Assembly (NCBI GenBank): GCA_026936335.1
Contig: JAPMXV010000030.1
Location: 186,001 to 250,000 of the forward strand
Length of the DNA stretch: 64,000 bases
Source of the DNA: Mantamonas sphyraenae
Lineage: Eukaryota; CRuMs; Mantamonadidae
Direction of reading: 5' to 3'
Shown piece after piece: positions 33,901 through 42,100 of this stretch. The notes below the pieces were generated by a model. It saw only the letters and a list, made by a program, of their open reading frames with translations, was not told the origin of the DNA and did no database searches. The first letter of the stretch is position 1. Every line of letters begins with the position of its first letter. Made by a program: the position numbers and the translations under genes.

Positions 33901-36887
33901 AGGCTGCAGACGACATCGGATGGACAGCGGCCATGGTGGCGTCCCAAAACGGACACTTGGCTTGTTTGCACAAACTGATCCACGCGGGTGCAGATGTGCA
34001 CAGGGCAAACACGCGCGGGCGCACTGCGTTGATCCAGGCGTGTTCCAATGGCCGTGCTGATTGCTTGCGTGCATTGCTGGATGCTGGGGTGGATGCCACG
34101 CAGGTGGGTGCCGATATTGGCCCCGTGGCGCTTCTGGACGCGGCCAGGCAAGGGCATGAGGAATGTGTGCGTTTGCTGCTGGACGCAGGGGCGCCTGTGA
34201 ATGCGCCCGGGTTGATGAACCGTACGGCGCTGATGAACGCGGTGCACTCGGGAAAAGTCGCCTGCTTGCGAGCGTTGGTGGAGGCCGGAGCCGACGTGCA
34301 CGCAAAGGACAAGTTTGGACGGGACGGAATGAGCGTCGCGTGTGAACTCGGACTTGTGGAGTGCGCAGAGGTTTTGTTGGACGCAGGCGTAGAGGTGGAC
34401 ACAGAGCTCGTGGAAGGCCACACGGGGCTGATGATTGCGTCGCAGCATGGAAACGAGGCCTGTGTGAAGCTGTTTGTGGAGCGCGGGGCCGATGTGAACA
34501 GGCCCGGGCCGTTTGAGTTGACGGCGTTGATTCCAGCGGCGCAGAACGGCCACGGCGCATGTGTGCGTGTGTTGCTGGAGGCAGGGGCGAATGTGAACGC
34601 CATGTCGGACAGCAAGCGCAGTGCGCTGGTGCAAGCGTCGCAGAACGGACACGTGGAGTGTGTGCGCATGCTGCTGGACGCAGGTGCAGATGTGGAACGC
34701 GCAGACACGGTGGGGTGGACGTCGCTGATGCAGGCGGCCGTGCTCGGACACATAGAGTGTGTGCGCATGTTGCTGGACGCAGGGGCGGATCCAAACACAC
34801 GCGAGGACGTGGACAGGACGGCGCTGCTGATGGCGTCGGAACAGGGGTTTGAAGAGATCGTGGATGTTTTGCTGCGTGCAGGTGCGCAGGCGGATCTGAG
34901 CGACCGCAGCGGATGGTCGCCGTTGATGATGGCCGCAGACAAAGGCCACACCAGGTGCGTGGCACTGCTCTTGGGCGCAGAGGCATCGGTGCAGCAGAGC
35001 GACGAACACGGATGGACGGCACTGATGCAGGCGGCGCAAGAGGGACACGCAGAGTGTGTGCAGCTGCTGTTGGACGCAGGGGCACACGTAAACGTGGAGG
35101 CGAACGACGGACGCACGGCGCTGATCCAGGCGGCGCAGAACGGACACGATTCCTGCGTGCGTGCGCTGGCAAAGGGACATGCAGAGTTGGATCACCAGGG
35201 GCCGCACGGGCTGACGGCGTTGGCAGTGGCTGCACACAACGGGCATCCTGCGTGTGCGGCGGTGTTGATCGAGGCAGGAGCAGATGTGACACGCGAAGCG
35301 GAAGGCGGGTGGACGGCGCTGTCGATTGCAGCCAAGATGGGCCACACAGAGTGTGTGGAAGCGCTGGTGGCGGCCGGGGCGGACGTGAACCAGGAAGACG
35401 ACAGCGGGTGGACGTCGCTGATTCAAGCGTGCGGAAGCGGACATGACGCATGTGCGCGTGTGTTGCTGGACGCAGGCGCAGACGTGCATCACGTGACCCA
35501 TTCGGCACGAACGGCGCTGATGCAGGCGGCGCAGTGCGGCAGTGTGCCATGTGTGCACATGCTGCTGGACGCCGGCGCGGAGCTGGAGGTAGTGACAGAG
35601 AACGGGTGCACAGCTCTGTTGGTGGCGTCACGGATGGGCCAACACGAGTGTTTGAAAGCATTGGCGGACGCAGGCGCAAACGTGCACGTGGTGGACAGTG
35701 CAGGATGGACTGCGATTCAGCACGTGGCGCACAGCGGCAAGGTGGAGAGTGTGCAGGTGTTGCTGGACGCGGGCGTGGACGTGAACAACGCCAACGTGGC
35801 CGGGTGGACGGGACTGATGCTTGCCGCGCAGGAGGGCCATGCAGATTGTGTGGGGCTGCTCATTCAGGCAGGCGCAGAGGTGGATGTGATGTCGGACAAC
35901 CACCGCACGGCGTTGGTGCAGGCGGCACAGAACGGCCACACAGAGTGTGTGCAGCTGCTGTTGGGCGCAGGTGCAAAGGCGGATCTGGCCATGGGCGACG
36001 GGCGCTCTGCGCTGTCGATGGCCGCACACAACGGCGAGCTGGCGTGTGTGGAGCTGCTGTTGGGTGCAGGGGCAGATGCGAACCAAAAGACAAAACGAGG
36101 ACGCACGCCGCTGGCGCATGCGGCGTTGGGCGGCCATGAGAGCTGTGTGCGTGTGCTGTTGGACGCAGGGGCAGAGGTGGACAGCGCAGGCGAGGATCGC
36201 AAGACAGCGCTGGTCATGGCGTCGATGGGAGGGCACACAGAGGTTGTGAGGATGCTGTTGGAGGCAGGGGCGAATGTGAACACGGATTGCGGAGACGGGG
36301 GGCTCCCTGTGATGCTGGCGGCGATGAAGGGCCATGCAGAGTGTTTGCAGGTGCTGATCGATGCAGGCGGAGATGTGCACACGGCGGCGGTGGACGGGTG
36401 GACGCCGCTGACAATGGCGGCCGAGAACGGAGAGGTGGAGTGTGTGCGCAGACTGTTGGTGGCAGGGGCGTTTGTGGACGCAAGGACGAGCGGGCAGAGG
36501 ACGCCGTTGATCCAAGCCGCGCAGGAGGGCCATTTGTTGTGTGTGTTGCTGCTGTTGGAGGCAGGGGCGAATGTGGATGCGGCGGAGGAGGATGGGTGGA
36601 GCGCGCTGATGATGGCGGCGCAGAACGGGCATGCAGAGGTGGTGGCGGAGCTGGTGGAGGCCGGGGTGGATGTGGATGCACAGAATGAGCAGGGCTGGAC
36701 CGCGTTGATGATGGCCGCGCATGTGGGGGATATCGCGTGTGTGAGGGTGTTGTTGGGCGGAGGGGCGGATGTGCATGTGCAGGGGAGGGATGGGGAGGTT
36801 GCGGTGGGGGGTGCGGCGGGATTGGGGCATGCTGGGGTGGTGGAGGCGTTGGTGGAGGCGGGGGCGGATAGGAATGTGAGGGGTTGA
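30867..36887 (+). CDS. Giant ankyrin-repeat protein
   Basis: Single exon, 2006 residues from ATG 30867 (MAAKMNPRRPE…). The frame is open further upstream but has no ATG there. After a 45-residue leader with a run of Glu/Lys, essentially the whole protein is ankyrin repeats of 33 residues, about 58-60 units. A typical unit reads GWTALMQAAQEGHAECVQLLL then DAGAHVN; variant caps such as GRTALIQAAQ and RSALVQA alternate. There is no recognisable enzyme, death, kinase or membrane domain, so a solenoid scaffold or ligand-recognition role is inferred. Repeats are near the consensus but differ at the surface positions. It leads a same-strand group of four intronless genes; the next gene starts 73 bp downstream. 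The repeat wording is the same as in the nucleotidyltransferase-ankyrin protein at the end of the group. Confidence 0.85.
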
Positions 36888-36960
36888 TGGGGATGGTGGT
36901 GATTAAGAGTGGTCAATGTAAACAGAGCACGTTCACGATGCGCTTGGTGATCCAGCGGCA

Positions 36961-38049
36961 ATGTTTTCCAGGACACGCCCCTGCCTTGCGGGCCTGCCGA
37001 GGAATACACTGCAAGTCTTGCCTGGGCTACGGTCGATGGCTGTTGAGGAGATGCAGGAGGCTGTCCAGGAACGCGAGCAGTTCCCCGCGTCCGTGGGCTT
37101 GTGGTCGGCTGGCGGCACCGCTACATTCAGCGGGATCGTCCTGTTGCACTCTTCTCTCTTTCAGGGGTTACAGGCCTTTGCCTCGTCGTATGTTCTATTG
37201 GGTGCCGTATCGAGCGTGCTTGTCACAAGAAAGGCTGAGGAAGTGGACAAGATCGTGCAGGGGTTGGCGGAGGTGATCAACACCGCCGACGCCATGTCTT
37301 TCAGCGCCTCCTTGGTGGCAAGCAGAGCTGCTCTGGGTCCACGGCATTCTTTATCAAGTGACAGTGAGCAGCTGATGAACGAGATGCACAAGAGGTTGCA
37401 TAAATCGCTGTCGAGTGTGGTGAGAGAACGCTTGTTGCGTCGCCAGCGAGCTGGAGGAGAGGATATAGGTGCTCTGTTGCCAAAGCCTGTGCTCGACACA
37501 TATGCAGGCAAGAGCAGCAAAGAGGCAACAGCTCGTGTTGAGGAACTCTGTTCAACGAGCACGACGAACGAAGGTGATGCGATCCGGGAGGTATGCGACG
37601 CTGCGGCGGAACACGTTCACAACTATGCTTGCCTGCATCTGGGGATGGCAGCAGCAGTACAAGCGCACTACCTTGCACATGCGCGACACCCTGAGCCCCC
37701 TACGCGCGTTCCTAAGCCGCTTCGGAACTTGTTGAACACGCTTTCCAGCAGCACGCGATCCAAGGACACGACACACCTGCCTTCGCTTGCGCGCAGCTTT
37801 GTTGACTTGTACGATACTTGCAGGGCACTCGAGGCGGACGTGAGGGAGAGTAAGGACTTGGGGAAACTGCACGAAGTCGGCGCTGCGTTGGTGCGTGTCC
37901 GCGATATCCACCACGATTTGTTGGTTGGACAACCAGCAAGGGTGCTCATTGAAGGAGCCACTGAGAGGAAAAAGCAGGCATTGCTGGACGCTGATCGCAT
38001 GCGCAGGAAATGTGCGATGGTGATCGCCACGGCGGAAGCAAACAAATGA
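36961..38049 (+). CDS. Membrane-anchored helical protein, unknown family (copy 1)
   Basis: Intronless, 362 residues, ATG 36961. The N-terminal 25 residues are basic and lack acidic residues (MFSRTRPCLAGLPRN…), like a targeting sequence. Residues about 49-88 contain one or two hydrophobic segments (GIVLLHSSLFQGLQAF, SYVLLGAVSSVLV). The remaining 270 residues are predicted helical and soluble, ending in a Lys/Arg-rich tail. No family recognised. The same order, a hydrophobic hairpin near residue 60 then a long helical domain with the pattern YD-x-C-x3-E…R-x3-IH, recurs in the next gene, suggesting paralogues. Its TGA overlaps the ATG of that gene (ATGA, 38046-38049). Alternatively the two frames are one gene split by an indel, though each has its own plausible N-terminus. 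Confidence 0.6.
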   Translation: MFSRTRPCLAGLPRNTLQVLPGLRSMAVEEMQEAVQEREQFPASVGLWSAGGTATFSGIVLLHSSLFQGLQAFASSYVLLGAVSSVLVTRKAEEVDKIVQGLAEVINTADAMSFSASLVASRAALGPRHSLSSDSEQLMNEMHKRLHKSLSSVVRERLLRRQRAGGEDIGALLPKPVLDTYAGKSSKEATARVEELCSTSTTNEGDAIREVCDAAAEHVHNYACLHLGMAAAVQAHYLAHARHPEPPTRVPKPLRNLLNTLSSSTRSKDTTHLPSLARSFVDLYDTCRALEADVRESKDLGKLHEVGAALVRVRDIHHDLLVGQPARVLIEGATERKKQALLDADRMRRKCAMVIATAEANK

Positions 38050-39272
38050 CTTCTTCCTCCGAGGAAACGCAGTTGGAAGAAGATGATGCCATCCATATCA
38101 TCCCGTTGCAGATAGAGGTTGCCAAGGAGTTGAAGAGAAAGGTTTATGCACAGCACAGGCAGGTGCTGAAGGAGACACGCGAGTCAACACAGAAATGGGG
38201 AGGGCTGGCAGCTGCGGCGGCGTATGTGGCAACGCACAAGCAAAAGACTGTGGTCCAAGGGTTGGTGTCCGTAGCCACTGGGCTGGCTGTTTGGACAGGA
38301 CTGCGTGTGTGGAAAATGAGGGAGTTGGAACGGACGCGCAGGGAAGCGGAGGGCTGCCAGCGAATCCGCGCACATTCCATGGTGCTGATGGTGGATCTCA
38401 GTGTGTTGGCAAGCGATTGGACACCAGCTGCGGAGAGGAAGAAGGCTTTGGGGAACATTCGGGAGAGTTGGTGGGGAGATGATTCCCACGACTCTGCAGG
38501 GGTTGGAGAGAGTGGGAAACTCACGGCACAGTTTGCTCGATTCCGTGGCAGCAAGTGGTGGGTGGATGACACACCACACGGGAAACCAGGATTGGACCAA
38601 GTGAAGGCTGTTGAGGCGTCGATCATTGAACGCTGTAAGCTTTCCCCGGTTGAGCTGACAGAGGCAGAGCGGGAGGCAGTTCTGAAACACGCACAGTCTA
38701 GGACACTCGACTTGGTGGTGGCTGGTGACTGGATGGGCTCCGCACGACCCTTGTGCCACAAGGCAGCGGCCGTGATCAGGAAACAAGCTGGAAAACACTT
38801 GACCACCGCGCTCATGTACCAGCTGCAGGCTAAGGAGCTGGAGACGATGTACAGGACTTCCATGAACTCTCCGCTTATAGAAAGGGTGACGTCGTTCCAT
38901 TCGAAGGAGCTGCAGCCCGTGCAGGAGCTGCTGGAAGTGTCACTGCTCTTTGGCGAACACGCCACTCACAAACTCATTCAGCTCAGCTCGACGGCGTCCC
39001 AGGACTTTACCCTGCTCTATGACTTGTGCGTCAAGGTGGAGAGTCAGTTCAGCAAGGGCAGGAGTTGGGAGGACTTTTGGAAGGCTGAGAAGAAAGCGAG
39101 GGAGCTGGCGATCATTCATCGCGAGTTTTCGCACCGAGCTCCGGTCTCCACAGAGGACCCGCAGGAGGTGGCAAGCTCTGTGAGGAAGCTGGACAGGGAA
39201 CATGTCCGCTCCACGCTTACAGTGGCTGAATGGTGGAACGTCTCGGAGGACATGGACACGGAGGAAACGTGA
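38046..39272 (+). CDS. Membrane-anchored helical protein, unknown family (copy 2)
   Basis: Intronless, 408 residues, ATG 38046, overlapping the upstream stop by four bases. The N-terminus is acidic (MTSSSEETQLEEDDAI), followed by a basic amphipathic stretch. A hydrophobic Ala/Val-rich region lies at about 56-92 (GGLAAAAAYVATHK…, VSVATGLAVWTGLRVW), the likely membrane anchor. The rest is helical and charged, including LLYDLCVKVE and ELAIIHREF, which parallel DLYDTCRALE and RVRDIHHDLL at the end of copy 1. No catalytic motif is recognised. The next gene begins 44 bp after the stop. Co-transcription with its neighbours is inferred from spacing only. Confidence 0.6.
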   Translation: MTSSSEETQLEEDDAIHIIPLQIEVAKELKRKVYAQHRQVLKETRESTQKWGGLAAAAAYVATHKQKTVVQGLVSVATGLAVWTGLRVWKMRELERTRREAEGCQRIRAHSMVLMVDLSVLASDWTPAAERKKALGNIRESWWGDDSHDSAGVGESGKLTAQFARFRGSKWWVDDTPHGKPGLDQVKAVEASIIERCKLSPVELTEAEREAVLKHAQSRTLDLVVAGDWMGSARPLCHKAAAVIRKQAGKHLTTALMYQLQAKELETMYRTSMNSPLIERVTSFHSKELQPVQELLEVSLLFGEHATHKLIQLSSTASQDFTLLYDLCVKVESQFSKGRSWEDFWKAEKKARELAIIHREFSHRAPVSTEDPQEVASSVRKLDREHVRSTLTVAEWWNVSEDMDTEET

Positions 39273-39316
39273 ACTGAACGCGACGCGTGCGCCAACACAT
39301 CGACACGCACAGCCTC

Positions 39317-42067
39317 ATGAGCACATTGGACAGGAAGCGCGTGCGGAATGTGCGTGTGGGTCGTCAGGAGAATGAAGAGAATGAAATCGGTGGCAATGAC
39401 GAGTTGCAGGTGCCGGCGTTTGGGAGGGAAACGTCAAAGGCGGAGGTGGTGGAAAAGGTGCTCTCACTGGCCCGGGATGTCAGTGATGAGGTGCAACGTG
39501 GTCAGGATGAGGAGCGCGAGTTGGTGATGACACTGGTGAAGGAGTGTCTGGGCGATGGGGTGCGTTTTGGGGTGCACGGGAGCAAGGAACACGGAACACA
39601 CGTCCAGGGAGTGTCAGATGAGGACATATACGTGTACATGGGGGGGCAAGGACCTGCTGATGGTGCAGATACTGGGTTGGTGGAGGTGGTGGCTGTAGAC
39701 GGGCCACGGCTGGAAGGTGGCGGGCTGCCGAAGGAAACGCGATTGCTGAACACGGTGGACGGCGGCTGGTCGACGGCAGAGGAGGCAGTGCGACGCATGC
39801 GGGAGGATGTTTTGCCTTACTTGAAGGAGAAACTGCCGAACAAGAAAGTGCAGATGGGCCGGCGATGTCTGAAGGTTGAGGGAGTGGCACAAGACTACGA
39901 CTTGATCCCTGGAGCAGAGGTGGAGATCGAGATGGAGAGTGGAGAGAAAGAGAAGGCGGTGGTGCTACCGTATGGGAAGCCAGAAGTGCACGGATGGGAG
40001 CTGTACCGCCTGGACTACTATGAACGAGTGTTCACAGAGTTTGCGGATGCCCACGGTGAACGGGACGGGTTCATCGGAGTGCGTGGTGTGTGTCAGGTGG
40101 TGAAGTTTGTGGTGCGGATGTGGGAGAAGATGAAGCATCCGGGTGGGCTGGCAAACGGGGCGTTTATCGAGGCAGCTGTGCGGCATGTGGTGGCGGCAGC
40201 AGAGGCGAATGGTGAGAACGGTGTAGGGACAGTGGAGGTTGTGGAGCGGGTGGCTGGTCTGTTGGAGAAGGGATGGTTTGAGGATGAGGTGTCTGGAGAG
40301 GAGTGGAAGGTGAAGGTGAAGGATGGGGCGGTGTTGGAGGCGAGTCGGTTTTGGGAATGTGCGAAGATGACATACCAGGGGCTGGGAGCGCTGGGGGTGG
40401 ATTCCTTGCGGTACTGGCCTGATGACACAAGTGGAGTGCATGTGGCGGCGCGGTTTGGCAATGTGGGGCAGCTGGAAAGCTTGCTGGAAGCGTGTGGAAG
40501 CGACACGGAACGGCGGAAGCTTGTGAACGAAGCGGACAGGAATGGGTGGACACCGTTAGTACATGCGTCACAACACGGGAAGGTGGGTTGTGCTGAAGTG
40601 CTGATCAGCGCAGGTGCTGATGTGAACGGGTTGCAGTTGAATGATGAGCTAGCAGTGTCACCTCTCGCCGCGTCCCTGTACTGCGCCGGAAGGTGTTTGG
40701 ATGTGCTGCTGGCAGTGGGGGGAGTGGATGTGGATGCACAGTTGCCAATTGGGGCAACCCCACTGATGTTTGCATCTGTACTTGGAAACACAGACGCTGT
40801 GAAGAAGTTGATCGCTGCCGGGGCTTCAGTGGACAAGCACGGGAAGGATGAAGGGACTGCGTTGATTCAGGCAGCCACAAACGGACACGTGGGGTGCGTG
40901 ACGGCGCTGATTGAGGCAGGGGCGGATGTGGATGCTGCAGATGGGAAAGGGTGGTCTGCGTTGATCATGGCAGCACAGGGTGGACACGTGGAGTGCGTGG
41001 CAGCGCTGATTGACGCAGGGGCAGATGTGAATGCTGCGGCCGGGGAGGGATGGAAAGCGTTGATTGTTGCTTCACTCAACGGACACGTGAAGTGCGTAGC
41101 AGCGCTGATTGAGGCAGGGGCGGATGTAGAAACTGTGACTGAGGGAGGACTGACTGCATTGATCATTGCAGCACACACCGGGCACTTGGAGTGCGTGACA
41201 GCGCTGATTGAGGCCGGGGCGGAGGTAGAAACTGTGACTGAGGGAGGACGAACTGCGTTGATCATTGCAGCACACACCGGGCACTTGGAGTGCGTGACAG
41301 CGCTGATTGAGGCAGGAGCAGATGTGAATGCTGCGAGTGAGGGAGGAAGGACTGCGTTGATTCAGGCAGCACAGCAAGGACACGTGGAGTGCGTGGCTGC
41401 GCTGATTGAGGCAGGCGCGAATGTGAATGCTGCTACTGAGGATGGATTGACCGCGTTGATCATTGCAGCAGGGAACGGACACGTGGAGTGCGCGACAGCG
41501 CTGATTGAGACAGGGGCGGATGTGAGTGCTGCGATTGAGGGAGGACAGACTGCATTTATCATTGCAGCACAGCAAGGACACGTGGAGTGCGTGGCAGCGC
41601 TGATTGAGGCCGGGGCGGATGCAAACACTGCGACTGAGGATGGGTTGACCGTGTTGATCATGGCAGTACAGAAGGGACACGACGCCATTGTCTCTCTCCT
41701 CCTGTCCTCAGGTGCAGATCCAAAGATGCCTGGCCCAATGGGCTTCACCGCACTTCACTTTGCTGCCCTCGTTGGCCACGCGAGCACCATCAAACTTCTC
41801 CTCTCCAATGGCGCAGACCCAACAGCATCTGCCGCCGGTCTCACCCCCCTACACGTCGCAACCGCCTCCAACCACCCCGAATGTGCCGCCCTCCTCCGCC
41901 CCGACCCCACCAACCCCAACAACTGGTCCTCCATCAACCTCACCACCGCTGACCTCAAAGCCCTCCGTCGTGGCGGCATCGACGGCCTCCTCATGCACCT
42001 CGAGCTCTCCAACCAACACGCCAAGATCAAGCAAGTCAACACCCTCGTTACCCAAAACAACTGGTGA
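39317..42067 (+). CDS. CD-NTase/OAS-type nucleotidyltransferase fused to ankyrin repeats
   Basis: Intronless, 916 residues, ATG 39317; GTG 39287 upstream is not a likely start. Residues about 40-340 fit the nucleotidyltransferase fold of CD-NTases, OAS and cGAS. The helix-turn motif is GVHGSKEHGTHVQGVSDED, with G88-S89 and acidic pair D101/D103 in the Gly-Ser-(x)n-Asp-x-Asp arrangement. The likely third carboxylate is D195 in QDYDLIPG, and a downstream helix VVKFVVRMWEKMKHP resembles the K-x-W segment of the C-terminal lobe. All metal-binding acids appear intact, so it should be catalytically competent. Residues from about 375 onward are ankyrin repeats, nine of them encoded by exact 99-bp DNA units. 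The last 120 residues have a different base composition. Family members make 2'-5' oligoadenylate or cyclic di- and trinucleotides; product and trigger here are unknown. Confidence 0.72.
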   Translation: MSTLDRKRVRNVRVGRQENEENEIGGNDELQVPAFGRETSKAEVVEKVLSLARDVSDEVQRGQDEERELVMTLVKECLGDGVRFGVHGSKEHGTHVQGVSDEDIYVYMGGQGPADGADTGLVEVVAVDGPRLEGGGLPKETRLLNTVDGGWSTAEEAVRRMREDVLPYLKEKLPNKKVQMGRRCLKVEGVAQDYDLIPGAEVEIEMESGEKEKAVVLPYGKPEVHGWELYRLDYYERVFTEFADAHGERDGFIGVRGVCQVVKFVVRMWEKMKHPGGLANGAFIEAAVRHVVAAAEANGENGVGTVEVVERVAGLLEKGWFEDEVSGEEWKVKVKDGAVLEASRFWECAKMTYQGLGALGVDSLRYWPDDTSGVHVAARFGNVGQLESLLEACGSDTERRKLVNEADRNGWTPLVHASQHGKVGCAEVLISAGADVNGLQLNDELAVSPLAASLYCAGRCLDVLLAVGGVDVDAQLPIGATPLMFASVLGNTDAVKKLIAAGASVDKHGKDEGTALIQAATNGHVGCVTALIEAGADVDAADGKGWSALIMAAQGGHVECVAALIDAGADVNAAAGEGWKALIVASLNGHVKCVAALIEAGADVETVTEGGLTALIIAAHTGHLECVTALIEAGAEVETVTEGGRTALIIAAHTGHLECVTALIEAGADVNAASEGGRTALIQAAQQGHVECVAALIEAGANVNAATEDGLTALIIAAGNGHVECATALIETGADVSAAIEGGQTAFIIAAQQGHVECVAALIEAGADANTATEDGLTVLIMAVQKGHDAIVSLLLSSGADPKMPGPMGFTALHFAALVGHASTIKLLLSNGADPTASAAGLTPLHVATASNHPECAALLRPDPTNPNNWSSINLTTADLKALRRGGIDGLLMHLELSNQHAKIKQVNTLVTQNNW
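40883..41690 (+). repeat. Tandem 99-bp ankyrin-coding DNA repeats
   Basis: The GGACACGTGG or GGGCACTTGG element recurs at 40883, 40982, 41081, 41180, 41279, 41378, 41477, 41576 and a variant at 41675, always 99 bp apart. The two units at about 41130-41200 and 41230-41300 are nearly identical at DNA level, including synonymous sites. Confidence 0.85.
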
Positions 42068-42100
42068 CCAATACACTCTTTTCACCCCCACCCACTCACC

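Noticed and set aside
32499..35558. 1019-residue open frame antisense to the giant ankyrin gene
   Set aside because: It is a periodic shadow of the ankyrin repeats; codon bias keeps the complement free of stops. Composition (His/Cys/Gln/Arg-rich, repetitive) is not protein-like.
40883..41690. CRISPR-like direct repeats
   Set aside because: The 99-bp units are in frame, have no unique spacers and encode ankyrin repeats.
36961..42067. Bacterial contamination or a bacterial operon inserted whole
   Set aside because: Flanking genes are spliced eukaryotic genes in continuous sequence, no consistent Shine-Dalgarno precedes the starts, and ankyrin usage matches the neighbouring eukaryotic ORF. Transfer of individual genes remains possible.
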